From the NCBI GenBank assembly GCA_002405915.1, contig DHMS01000022.1, forward strand, positions 1-41,891: DNA of 41,891 bases, written 5' to 3'. The stretch is from Christensenella sp. UBA4636. Lineage in GTDB: Bacteria > Bacillota > Clostridia > Christensenellales > Borkfalkiaceae. Both the position numbers and the translations under genes were made by a program. Shown here in pieces: positions 23,469-30,765 of this stretch (its first letter is position 1; the number at the start of each line of letters is the position of its first letter). Below the pieces are notes generated by a model that was not told the origin of the DNA, did no database searches, and saw nothing but the letters and a program-made list of their open reading frames with translations.

Positions 23469-24992
23469 TTGAACGGAATACTCGTTAAAAAATTGAAAGA
23501 AGCTTTGGTTTCGGTACTGCCGATTACCGTAATAATACTTATACTCAACTTTGCTTTGCCCGACAGAATGTCGCCCGTGGGGCTTGTTTCGTTCATTGTC
23601 GGCGCGGCAATGCTTATACTCGGCATTGCGCTTTACTCGCTCGGCAGCGACACGGCGCTTGCGCCCATCGGCGAAACGATAGGTAACAAAGTTACGGCGA
23701 CAAAAAAGGTCCCGCTTATACTTATCGTCGGTTTTATAATCGGCGTGATAGTCACGGTTGCCGAACCCGACCTTATGGTTTTAGGGTCGCAACTCGGCGA
23801 TATCAAGATGCTTTTAATTGTCACGATTGCGCTCGGCGTGGGGCTTTTCCTCGTGATTGCACTCGGCAGAATATTTGCGAATATTTCCTTAAATATCGTG
23901 ATAATCGCGTTATACGCCCTCGTTTTCATCGTAGCGATATTCGTTGACGATAAGTACATACCGCTATCTTTCGATTCGGGCGGCATAACGACGGGTCCTA
24001 TAACGGTTCCGTTTATAATGGCGCTCGGCGTGGGCGTTGCGGGCGTACTCGGCGGCAAAAGCAAGAACGAAAACAGCTTCGGCGTGGTTGCAATCTGCTC
24101 GATAGGTCCTATATTTTTCGTTCTTCTTCTATCGCTCATCTTTAAGCCCGATATCTCGATTTCCGAATCGGCGCACGCGGCGCAAAACTTTTCGGAGCTT
24201 CTGCCGGTGCTTGCAAACGACCTTGTTGCGGCGATGAAAGACGTTGCCGTGGCGATTATCCCCATTTCGTTATTCTTCTTTATTGCGGACATTTTCTTTT
24301 TGAAGCTTCCGCGGCAAAGAATAGTAAGAATTATAATCGGTCTTTTGTACACATACGTCGGGCTAACGCTCTTTTTGACGGGCGTTAACGTAGGGTTTAT
24401 GGCGACGGGTACAAACCTCGGCGCGCGGCTCGCCTCTCTCGACCAAAAATGGATTCTTATCCCCGTCGGCATGGTTACGGGTTGCTTTATGGTTTTGGCG
24501 GAACCCGCGGTTCACGTTCTTGCAGAGCAAGTCGAAAACATTTCCGACGGCGCGATAAAGCGCAAAACCATTATGATTGCGCTCTGCGTTTCGATGATGA
24601 TAGCGGTAGGACTCGGAATGCTCAGAATTGTCACCGGTATTTCTATCTGGTTCGTGCTTATTCCCGGCTACGCGCTCGCGATAATTTTAAGCTTTTTCGT
24701 TCCCAAAATCTACACGGCGATAGCTTTCGACTCGGGCGGCGTGGCTTCCGGTCCTATGGCGACGACGTTTATGCTTCCCCTCGCGATAGGCGCGGCAACG
24801 ACGCTCACGGGCGCGGAATCGGTGCTTTCGAACGCGTACGGACTGGTTGCGTTCATCGCGCTCACCCCGCTCGTTACCATTCAGATACTCGGCGCGTTCG
24901 TCAAGATTAAGCAAGGCAGAAAAGTCGTTTTACCGAAAGCGTTTATCAAGCTTTTCGAAGGCGACGTTATAGAACTCGATTCTAAGCGTTAA
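23469..24992 (+). CDS. DUF1538 integral membrane protein (putative transporter, internally duplicated)
   Basis: 507 residues, about twelve to fourteen transmembrane segments. The protein is a tandem duplication: AEPDLMVLGSQL (98-109) matches AEPAVHVLAEQV (344-355), and AFDSGG/TTGPITVPFIMALGVGVAG (FDSGG at 168-172) matches AFDSGG/ASGPMATTFMLPLAIGAA (420-424). Such repeated, polar, glycine-containing breaks in membrane helices are typical of secondary transporters and ion antiporters. The start is a TTG with AAGGAGG eight bases upstream. Two PII-like genes follow at 10 and 25 bases, so transport is probably controlled by a PII-type signal. DUF1538 membership is a confident recall; the substrate is unknown. 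Confidence 0.85.
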   Translation: MNGILVKKLKEALVSVLPITVIILILNFALPDRMSPVGLVSFIVGAAMLILGIALYSLGSDTALAPIGETIGNKVTATKKVPLILIVGFIIGVIVTVAEPDLMVLGSQLGDIKMLLIVTIALGVGLFLVIALGRIFANISLNIVIIALYALVFIVAIFVDDKYIPLSFDSGGITTGPITVPFIMALGVGVAGVLGGKSKNENSFGVVAICSIGPIFFVLLLSLIFKPDISISESAHAAQNFSELLPVLANDLVAAMKDVAVAIIPISLFFFIADIFFLKLPRQRIVRIIIGLLYTYVGLTLFLTGVNVGFMATGTNLGARLASLDQKWILIPVGMVTGCFMVLAEPAVHVLAEQVENISDGAIKRKTIMIALCVSMMIAVGLGMLRIVTGISIWFVLIPGYALAIILSFFVPKIYTAIAFDSGGVASGPMATTFMLPLAIGAATTLTGAESVLSNAYGLVAFIALTPLVTIQILGAFVKIKQGRKVVLPKAFIKLFEGDVIELDSKR

Positions 24993-25002
24993 GGAGGGCA
25001 AA

Positions 25003-25347
25003 ATGAACAAAGCGAAACTCGAACTTATGTTAATTATCGCAAACCGCGGTTTAGCCGACAGAATTATTGAAGAAATTTCCGACAAAGCGACCTTTCCGTC
25101 GATTGTGAGGAGCCGCGGCACCGCCACGAGCGACGTTCTCGCCGCACTCGGTATCGGCGAGCCGGAAAAGGAACTTATACTCTGTTTTGCCACTTCCGAA
25201 GACGTGCCTAAAATTTACAACGCGCTTTGCAACGAACTCGACTTCAAGGAAAAGCGGCTCGGCATTGCTTTGACCGTTCCCGTTTCGGCGGTCGGCGGCA
25301 ATCTCACTTTACAAATACTGCTCGGCAGAACTAAAGACCTGCTCTAA
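25003..25347 (+). CDS. PII-like signalling protein, first of two
   Basis: 114 residues with a PII-type ferredoxin-like fold: 'KLELMLIIANRGLADRIIEEISDKATFPSIVRSRGTATSDVLAALGIGEPEKELILCFATSEDVPKIYNAL'. The Arg-Gly-Thr-Ala stretch sits where GlnB has its T-loop entry, but the loop is short and lacks the modifiable Tyr of classical GlnB. The C-terminal strand 'GIALTVPVSAVGG' closes the trimer in relatives. AAGGAGG lies just before the ATG, 10 bases after the DUF1538 stop. Likely a nucleotide- or metabolite-sensing regulator of the transporter; ligand unknown. Confidence 0.75.
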   Translation: MNKAKLELMLIIANRGLADRIIEEISDKATFPSIVRSRGTATSDVLAALGIGEPEKELILCFATSEDVPKIYNALCNELDFKEKRLGIALTVPVSAVGGNLTLQILLGRTKDLL

Positions 25348-25372
25348 AAAAAATCATAAAGAGGAAAATTCA

Positions 25373-25702
25373 ATGAACAACGAACTTATTGTAGTTATAG
25401 TCAACCAAGGCTTCGAAGAAGAAGTTATGAAAGCGGCAAGGGAAGCCGGCGCGCGCGGCGGCACGATTTTCAACGCGAGAGGAACGGCGGAATCGCAAGA
25501 CCTCGTTAAGTTTATGGGTATCACCTTGCACCCGAACAAGGAAATCGTGTTTATTCTCACCACAAAGGAAGCGCGCGACGACATTATGACGGCGGTTAAG
25601 GAATCGACCGGGCTTGCGACAAAAGGCGCGGGCATACTCTTTTCCCTCCCCGTTTCCTCCGTGCTCGGCGTCAACCTCGACGGCGAAACGGAAGTCAAAT
25701 AA
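25373..25702 (+). CDS. PII-like signalling protein, second of two
   Basis: 109 residues, same fold pattern as its neighbour but clearly diverged: 'ELIVVIVNQGFEEEVMKAAREAGARGGTIFNARGTAESQDLVKFMGITLHPNKEIVFILTTKEARDDIMTAV' then 'KGAGILFSLPVSSVLGV'. The G-A-RGG-TI-NARGTA core is closer to canonical GlnB spacing than the first copy, again without the uridylylation Tyr loop. AGAGGA precedes the ATG. Two consecutive terminators follow, closing the three-gene operon. The two proteins may form separate trimers or a mixed one; this cannot be told from sequence. Confidence 0.78.
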   Translation: MNNELIVVIVNQGFEEEVMKAAREAGARGGTIFNARGTAESQDLVKFMGITLHPNKEIVFILTTKEARDDIMTAVKESTGLATKGAGILFSLPVSSVLGVNLDGETEVK

Positions 25703-25735
25703 TCTCGTTTTAGCGTTTTTAACAAAAGCTATTTG

Positions 25736-25764
25736 CGTGCGGGAAATTTTCCGCACGTTTTTTT
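25736..25764 (+). terminator. First terminator of the DUF1538-PII operon
   Basis: CGTGCGG (25736-25742) pairs with CCGCACG (25751-25757), then seven T. Confidence 0.9.
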
Positions 25765-25784
25765 GAGTGATTTCATCTTTAAAT

Positions 25785-25808
25785 ACGGCTTTTTAGCCGT
25801 TCTTTTTT
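25785..25808 (+). terminator. Second, tandem terminator
   Basis: ACGGCT (25785-25790), TTTT loop, AGCCGT (25795-25800), then TCTTTTTT. Confidence 0.75.
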
Positions 25809-25826
25809 ATTTGAGCTTTATATAAA

Positions 25827-25855
25827 TTGACTTTTTTTGAAAAGCGCATTATAAT
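25827..25855 (+). promoter_or_regulatory. SigA promoter of aspS
   Basis: TTGACT (25827-25832), 17 bp, TATAAT (25850-25855). The 50-nt leader carries a small stem (CGCGGGG with CCTCGCG) next to the SD; there is no T-box. Confidence 0.8.
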
Positions 25856-25905
25856 ATTTAAGTAAAAACAAAATCCGCGGGGTAAATCCTCGCGACGGAG
25901 TAAAA

Positions 25906-27699
25906 ATGTCAGAGTTCTTACAAGGTCTTAAACGGACCGCTATGTGCGGCACGTTCCGCAAAGAAAACGCAGGCGAAAAAGCAGTCGTTATGGGCTGGGT
26001 TCAACGCAGCAGAAACTTAGGCAGTATCATTTTCACGGATTTGCGCGACAGGTCCGGAATAGTTCAGATAGTTTTCGACGAAACGGTCGAAAAAGAAGTT
26101 TTCGAAAAAGCCGAAAAAATCCGTTCGGAATACGTGCTTGCCGTTAAAGGCGTCGTGCGCGAACGCTCGGCAAAAACCAACAAAATTCCTACGGGCTACG
26201 TTGAAATTTTAGCGGAAGAATTGAAAATTTTATCGGAAGCCGAAACGACGCCGTTCGAAATTTTAGACGATACCGGCGTAAACGAAAATTTAAGGCTCAA
26301 ATATAGATACCTCGATTTGAGGCGCCCCTCTTTACAAAAGAACCTTATCACCCGTTCCGAGATCGCGGTTACGACCCGCAACTACCTTGCGGAAAACGGA
26401 TTTTTGGAAATAGAAACTCCGTACCTCGGCAAGTCCACGCCCGAGGGCGCAAGGGACTATCTCGTTCCCTCTCGTACCCGCCCGGGTAGCTTTTACGCGC
26501 TTCCGCAGTCGCCGCAGCTTTATAAGCAACTTCTCATGATTGCCGGTTACGACAGATACTTTCAGATTGCAAAGTGCTTCCGCGACGAGGATTTGAGAGC
26601 CAACCGTCAACCGGAATTTACGCAAATCGACCTTGAAATGAGCTTCGTTGAGGACGAAACGGACGTTATGTACCCCGTCGAAGGGCTTATTAAAAGAGTT
26701 TTTAAAAACACAATCGGAATGGACCTCGGCGAAGAGCATTTCCGCACGATGACCTGGCAGGAAGCCATGACGAGATTCGGTTCCGACAAACCGGACACGC
26801 GTTTCGGGCTTGAACTTAAAGACGTAACCGACCTCTTCGTCGGCAGCGACTTTAAAGTTTTTGCTGACAACACGACGGAAGGAAGAAGCGTTCGCGCAAT
26901 CAATGCGAAAGGCTTTGCCTCTAAGCTTTCGAGAAAAGACCTCGACAACCTCTCCGAAGTCGGCAAAACGTTCGGAGCAAAGGGGCTTGCATGGATTTCT
27001 AAGCCCGCGGGAGAAGCTTACAAATCTTCTTTCATGAAGTTTTTAAGCGACGACCTTTTAGCGAAAATCGCCGAAAGAACGGATATGCAAGACGGCGACG
27101 TTCTCCTCTTTGCCGCGGATAAGGATACGGTTGTTTACGCAACGCTCGGCGGCGTAAGACTGTACCTCGGCGACAAATACAACCTTTACGACAAAAAGAG
27201 CTTCGATATACTCTGGATTGTCGATTTTCCGATGTTCGAATACAGCGAGGAAGAAGGCAGATACGTTGCGATGCACCACCCGTTCACCGCTCCTAAGGAC
27301 GAAGATTTGTATCTTTTGGACAGCGACCCGACGAAAATGCGCGCGAAAGCTTACGATATCGTTATCAACGGCCAGGAAGCAGGCGGCGGCTCTATAAGAA
27401 TACATTCGAGAGAACTTCAACAGAAAATCTTCAATATTTTGAAGTTCACCGACGAGGACATCGAAAGAAAATTCGGCTTCTTCGTCAACGCGTTCCGTTA
27501 CGGCACGCCCCCGCACGGCGGTCTTGCAATCGGGCTTGACAGGCTCACGATGCTTTTAACTTACACCGATTCTATTAAGGACGTAATCGCGTTCCCGAAA
27601 GTTCAGAACGCTTCGTGCCTTATGAGCGACGCACCCGGGACGGTCGAACAAAAACAACTTGACGATTTGTTCATCGCACTTAATTTGAAAAAAGACTGA
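25906..27699 (+). CDS. aspS: Aspartyl-tRNA synthetase, bacterial type
   Basis: 597 residues, the usual bacterial length. N-terminal OB-fold anticodon domain ('VVMGWVQRSRNLGSIIFTDLRDRSGIVQIVF'), class II motifs ('LVPSRTRPGSFYALPQSPQLYKQLLMIAGYDRYFQIAKCFRDEDLRANRQPEFTQIDLEMSF' as motif 2 and 'GLAIGLDRLTMLL' as motif 3), and a GAD insertion between them (~290-420). GGAG is six bases before the ATG. It charges tRNA-Asp, and in genomes with GatCAB also tRNA-Asn. Monocistronic, with its own promoter and terminator. Confidence 0.98.
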   Translation: MSEFLQGLKRTAMCGTFRKENAGEKAVVMGWVQRSRNLGSIIFTDLRDRSGIVQIVFDETVEKEVFEKAEKIRSEYVLAVKGVVRERSAKTNKIPTGYVEILAEELKILSEAETTPFEILDDTGVNENLRLKYRYLDLRRPSLQKNLITRSEIAVTTRNYLAENGFLEIETPYLGKSTPEGARDYLVPSRTRPGSFYALPQSPQLYKQLLMIAGYDRYFQIAKCFRDEDLRANRQPEFTQIDLEMSFVEDETDVMYPVEGLIKRVFKNTIGMDLGEEHFRTMTWQEAMTRFGSDKPDTRFGLELKDVTDLFVGSDFKVFADNTTEGRSVRAINAKGFASKLSRKDLDNLSEVGKTFGAKGLAWISKPAGEAYKSSFMKFLSDDLLAKIAERTDMQDGDVLLFAADKDTVVYATLGGVRLYLGDKYNLYDKKSFDILWIVDFPMFEYSEEEGRYVAMHHPFTAPKDEDLYLLDSDPTKMRAKAYDIVINGQEAGGGSIRIHSRELQQKIFNILKFTDEDIERKFGFFVNAFRYGTPPHGGLAIGLDRLTMLLTYTDSIKDVIAFPKVQNASCLMSDAPGTVEQKQLDDLFIALNLKKD

Positions 27700-27710
27700 T
27701 ATATGAAACG

Positions 27711-27748
27711 CGGCGAAGCCTTTTATGGGCTTCGCCGTATTCTTTTAC
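27711..27748 (+). terminator. Terminator of aspS
   Basis: CGGCGAAGCC (27711-27720) pairs with GGCTTCGCCG (27728-27737), then TATTCTTTTA. Confidence 0.82.
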
Positions 27749-27757
27749 TTATTATTT

Positions 27758-28003
27758 TTATTCGTCGTCGTCCGTTTCGCAACCGCTCTTTAAGCTCACA
27801 AGCACGGCGTCGTCGCCTATCTTGTTTACGCAACAGATAGCCACAAGGTATTCGTCGCGACTAAAACACCCGTTGGAAACGATAAAGTCGGTAATTTTGC
27901 CCTCGGGGTAAGTAAAAGTCAAATCGGTTATTTTGCCGAGGACTTTGCCGTCGAGAATATTGACTACCTTTTTCTTTTTTAGGTCCGAAAATTTTACAAT
28001 CAT
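27758..28003 (-). CDS. ylmC: YlmC/YmxH-family PRC-barrel sporulation protein
   Basis: 81 residues. 'FSDLKKKKVVNILDGKVLGKITDLTFTYPEGKITDFIVS' is the PRC-barrel core found in YlmC/YmxH, a small protein encoded next to sigG in many spore formers. The acidic tail is short. It lies 121 bases downstream of sigG on the same strand, as in Clostridia. Its SD (AAAGGGGC) is inside the 3' arm of a hairpin ending two bases before the ATG, suggesting controlled translation or attenuation. Function in sporulation is not established. Confidence 0.82.
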   Translation of the reverse strand: MIVKFSDLKKKKVVNILDGKVLGKITDLTFTYPEGKITDFIVSNGCFSRDEYLVAICCVNKIGDDAVLVSLKSGCETDDDE

Positions 28004-28005
28004 TT

Positions 28006-28049
28006 AAAAAGCCCCTTTCAAGCTACAATATGCTTTTATCGGGGCTTTT
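28006..28049 (-). promoter_or_regulatory. Hairpin covering the ylmC ribosome site
   Basis: Minus strand: AAAAGCCCC (complement of 28041-28049) pairs with GGGGCTTTT (complement of 28007-28015), then T and AAATG. The stem looks like a terminator whose T-run abuts the ylmC start, and it buries the SD. A second AAAAAGCCCC at the end of sigG (28117-28126) could compete for the same 3' arm. Confidence 0.5.
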
Positions 28050-28100
28050 ATTCATGTTTTTTAGTTCATCAATCAAAGTCAAAAACGCCGAAAATGCGCG

Positions 28101-28123
28101 ATAATCGACTTATAGAGGGGCTT
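28101..28123 (-). repeat. Intergenic 15-bp motif, copy B (after sigG)
   Basis: In sigG sense: AAGCCCCT then CTATAAGTCGATTAT; it begins two bases past the stop codon. Confidence 0.75.
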
Positions 28124-28124
28124 T

Positions 28125-28892
28125 TTAACAAATCATAGTCTTGATTTCTTTTAGCGCGGACTTTTCAAGACGGGAAACTTGCGCTTGCGAAAGCCCTATC
28201 TCGCTTGAAATTTCCGTCTGCGTTTTACCCTCGTAATACCTTAAATACAAAATCCTTTTTTCTCTGTCGCCCAAAAGCTCTATCGCGGATTTTAACGCCA
28301 CGCTTTCGGACAAGCTTTCGTCGTTCACTCTGTCGTCCTCAATACGGTCTAAAAGCATCACGGTATCGCCCGACTTATTATAAACGGAATCGTAAATGGA
28401 AACGGTGTCCGAGATAGCGTCAAGCGCGTAAACGACTTCGCGCTCGGCGATTGAAAGGCGTTTCGCAATTTCCTCGTTAGTCGCCTTTTCTTCGTCTTTT
28501 TCTATCTCCGCGCGCGTTTGAAGCACCTTATAAGCGGTGTCGCGTATGCTCCGAGCTATCCTTATGCCCGTTTTTCCGCGCAAAACGCGTTTGACTTCGC
28601 CTATTATGAGCGGTACGGCGTAAGTCGAAAACTTTACGTTATAGCGCGTGTCGAAGTTGTCCGCCGCTTTGATAAGCCCTATGCACCCCGCTTGAAACAA
28701 ATCGTCCACATTGAAAGCCGTTGAGTTAAACCTTTTAACGACGGACAGAACGAGCCGCATGTTGGCAAGGATAAGTTTATCCTTAGCTTGTTTGTCGCCC
28801 GCTTTCATTTTGTCGATAAGCTCCGCACATTCTTTTGACGAGATTTTGGGAAGCAAAGACGTGTTTATGCCGCAAATTTCAACCTTGTTCAA
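28125..28892 (-). CDS. sigG: RNA polymerase forespore sigma factor SigG
   Basis: 255 residues. The N-terminal tag MNKVEICGINTSLLP is diagnostic for SigG. Region 2 contains 'ANMRLVLSVVKRF' and 'DLFQAGCIGLIKAADNFDTRYNVKFSTYAVPLIIGEVKRVLR'; region 4 ends with the helix-turn-helix 'KTQTEISSEIGLSQAQVSRLEKSALKEIK'. It directs late forespore transcription after engulfment. TTG start supported by AGGAGG eight bases upstream. It sits 100 bases behind sigE in the conserved spoIIGA-sigE-sigG order; the intervening region may contain its own forespore promoter (a GTATA/GATAATC pair near 28935-28962) overlapping copy E of the intergenic motif. Confidence 0.97.
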   Translation of the reverse strand: MNKVEICGINTSLLPKISSKECAELIDKMKAGDKQAKDKLILANMRLVLSVVKRFNSTAFNVDDLFQAGCIGLIKAADNFDTRYNVKFSTYAVPLIIGEVKRVLRGKTGIRIARSIRDTAYKVLQTRAEIEKDEEKATNEEIAKRLSIAEREVVYALDAISDTVSIYDSVYNKSGDTVMLLDRIEDDRVNDESLSESVALKSAIELLGDREKRILYLRYYEGKTQTEISSEIGLSQAQVSRLEKSALKEIKTMIC

Positions 28893-28930
28893 TATATAGC
28901 CCTCCTATGTAAAAAACAGCATAAGCCTCG

Positions 28931-28948
28931 CTATATATCGATTATCGG
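28931..28948. repeat. Intergenic motif, divergent copy E (between sigE and sigG)
   Basis: CTATATATCGATTATCGG on the plus strand; with GCCTCG before it, this matches copy A (GTCGCG-CTATAAGTCGATTATCGG) at all but two core positions. Like copies A to C it lies downstream of a minus-strand gene (sigE), and unlike D it is also in the upstream region of the next gene, sigG. Confidence 0.5.
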
Positions 28949-28992
28949 CATTTTTTTTAATTTTTATACACGCTTTATTTTTTGTTTTCGCA

Positions 28993-29703
28993 TTATTCCT
29001 CTTGCGCTTTAAGGATATCTTTTTTGAGTTTTTTGACAATCTTTTTTTCAAGCCGCGAAATGTACGACTGCGAAATGCCCATAACGGAAGCCACTTCCTT
29101 TTGCGTAAGCGCGGCGTTTCCGCCAAGCCCGAAGCGCAAATTCATGATGAGTTTTTCCTTTTTGTTGAGAGAATCCAAAGCTTCGAACAAAAGCCTCGTT
29201 TCGCTCTGCTTTTCAAGCCCTTTCGAAACGATATCCGCGTCCGTGCCTAAAATGTCGCCGAGAACAAGTTCGTTGCCCTCTCCGTCAACGTTAAGCGGTT
29301 CGTCGAACGACACTTCGCCCTTTGTTTTCTGCGTGCGCCTTAAATACATAAGTATCTCGTTTTCAATGCACCTCGAAGCGAAAGTCGCAAGCTTTATCTT
29401 TTTTTCGACGTTATAAGAGTTTATCGCCTTGATAAGCCCTATCGAACCGATCGAGATAAGGTCGTCAAGGTCGATGCCCGTATTGTCGAATTTCCGGGCT
29501 ATGTATACAACAAGCCGTAAATTGCGCTCTATTAGTTTTTGCTTTACTTTCTCGTCTCCGTCGGCAAGCCGTTTTAAGCATTCGTTTTCCTCTTCTTCGG
29601 TCAAGGGGAGCGGCAAAGCCTCGGTGCCGTTCATATAATATAAGCCTTGCCGTTTAGCCTTTAATTTAAAAATCAGTTTCTTAAAAAATTCTATTATACC
29701 CAT
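28993..29703 (-). CDS. sigE: Mother-cell sporulation sigma factor pro-SigE
   Basis: 236 residues. The amphipathic pro-region (GIIEFFKKLIFKLKAKRQG) is followed by LYYMNGTEALPLPL, equivalent to the pro-SigE cleavage region of Bacillus subtilis. Region 2 'RNLRLVVYIARKF', 'DLISIGSIGLIKAINSYNVEKKIKLATFASRCIENEILMYLR' and region 4 'LTQKEVASVMGISQSYISRLEKKIVKKLK' are intact. The open frame extends 11 codons upstream, but GGAGGG six bases before the ATG at 29703 and the match to known pro-SigE N-termini fix this start. It is cotranscribed with spoIIGA, whose product is expected to remove the pro-region. Confidence 0.97.
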   Translation of the reverse strand: MGIIEFFKKLIFKLKAKRQGLYYMNGTEALPLPLTEEEENECLKRLADGDEKVKQKLIERNLRLVVYIARKFDNTGIDLDDLISIGSIGLIKAINSYNVEKKIKLATFASRCIENEILMYLRRTQKTKGEVSFDEPLNVDGEGNELVLGDILGTDADIVSKGLEKQSETRLLFEALDSLNKKEKLIMNLRFGLGGNAALTQKEVASVMGISQSYISRLEKKIVKKLKKDILKAQEE

Positions 29704-29762
29704 AAAAAACCCTCCGTTCGGTTTTTGTGACCACAATTTTCAATTTGTGCGCATACCCACAA

Positions 29763-29797
29763 CTTTCACCTTTCAACTTTCAATTTTCAACTTATAA
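29763..29797 (-). repeat. Heptanucleotide tandem repeat between spoIIGA and sigE
   Basis: Five units with period seven on the plus strand: CTTTCAC, CTTTCAA, CTTTCAA, TTTTCAA, CTTATAA (minus-strand TTGAAAG). It overlaps the last two codons of spoIIGA. The 88-bp spacer to sigE contains nothing else but a small CACAA/TTGTG pair and the sigE SD. Confidence 0.7.
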
Positions 29798-30595
29798 CAG
29801 TGCTTTTCCTACTATCGCGTCCGCATTCACGCCTACATGCGACGCCTTTTCCACGGCAAAACATGCCGATTTTTCTTTACCGTACGCGCCGAACTTAACG
29901 TAGTCCGTTCTGTAAATATCGGTAGATACAAACCCCGCCGCGGTGGTAAAGTAAATCCGCCCCGCCTTTACGGGCTTTATTTTGAGCTTCATTTTTTCAA
30001 AGCTCCTACGGGAAAGCATAACGACGGGTAGCCCGGTGCGCTCGTCTTTCAGGGTGTTTCCGCTGTCTAAAAAGCCCGAAAATTCAAAGAGTTTACCCTC
30101 GGCTTTCACAGTTAAGGGCATAATGTCGCCGTAGCGGTTTAGCTTTTTTAAGGCGCGGCGAATAAATGTTTTTACGCCTAACGCAAGCAAGAAAGCCGCA
30201 AGAAGCGCAAGCCCCATAGGCGCCGCGCCCGCTTGAGTATATGCCGCTAAATCGTATTTTATGCCGGCAAACGAAAAAAGTGCGATTATCGCCCCGCCCG
30301 TCACGAAAGTGAACAGTAAAAACACGTTAAAGTACACGATATATTCCCGCGCCGTTCTGTGTTTTACCGACAAAAACGCCATAAACGCGCCGATAAAAAG
30401 CTTTATTAAGAACGAATAAAGCGGAGCGACGGACAGTAGCGGCAAAATTACCGCGCCGGCGGTTCCGACGAGCGAAGATAAAAATAGCCTTAACGGCTTA
30501 AACTTCCTCGCGCACGCGACCGCGGCTTCCCGTAAAAGTATGTAATCCATTATCAGATTGTCGATAACGGCGAATTCTATGTAAATTTCTCTCAT
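29792..30595 (-). CDS. spoIIGA: Sporulation sigma-E processing aspartic protease SpoIIGA
   Basis: 267 residues. Five to six N-terminal transmembrane helices (beginning EIYIEFAVIDNLIMDYILL, the family's conserved first helix), then a retroviral-type aspartic protease domain with the active-site motif FLDSGNTL (Asp177) and 'GLPVVMLSRRSF', 'YRTDYVKF', 'VGVNADAIVGKALL'. In Bacillus it sits in the septum, dimerises and cleaves pro-SigE after a signal from SpoIIR. Somewhat shorter than the Bacillus protein. No good SD precedes the ATG at 30595, and I saw no better start. Promoter unclear: TTGACA at the far upstream end and degenerate Spo0A-box-like TGACAAA exist, but nothing convincing. Confidence 0.95.
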   Translation of the reverse strand: MREIYIEFAVIDNLIMDYILLREAAVACARKFKPLRLFLSSLVGTAGAVILPLLSVAPLYSFLIKLFIGAFMAFLSVKHRTAREYIVYFNVFLLFTFVTGGAIIALFSFAGIKYDLAAYTQAGAAPMGLALLAAFLLALGVKTFIRRALKKLNRYGDIMPLTVKAEGKLFEFSGFLDSGNTLKDERTGLPVVMLSRRSFEKMKLKIKPVKAGRIYFTTAAGFVSTDIYRTDYVKFGAYGKEKSACFAVEKASHVGVNADAIVGKALL

Positions 30596-30665
30596 AGCAA
30601 AATATTAACACTTTTCGTCCACCCCTTAAACGACTGTTTTTACCGTAAAAAGTAATTTTTTGTCA

Positions 30666-30701
30666 AAAAGAAAACGCGCGCCGCCATAAAAAGCAACGCG
30701 C
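30666..30701 (-). terminator. Second hairpin terminator downstream of the kinase gene
   Basis: Minus strand: GCGCG pairs with CGCGC (30697-30701 and 30676-30680), then GTTTTCTTTTT. Confidence 0.55.
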
Positions 30702-30738
30702 TCTATAAATCGCTATAAAAAACTAAAAATCGAAACAC

Positions 30739-30765
30739 AAAAAAAGCTCGGCTTAGTTAGAGCCG
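30739..30765 (-). terminator. Terminator overlapping the kinase stop codon
   Basis: Minus strand: CGGCT and AGCCG pair around the stop codon, then AGC and seven T (complement of 30739-30745). Confidence 0.7.

Noticed and set aside
29704..29736. Upstream ATG for sigE adding 11 residues
   Set aside because: The added residues include the SD of the downstream ATG and do not match known pro-SigE N-termini.
30596..30665. Spo0A boxes and a SigA promoter with long spacing upstream of spoIIGA
   Set aside because: Only 6-of-7 matches to TGNCGAA and no convincing -10; not strong enough to annotate.
30703..30717. CTATAAATCGCTATA as a further copy of the intergenic repeat
   Set aside because: Three changes in 15 bases and no match in the preceding block; chance resemblance is possible.
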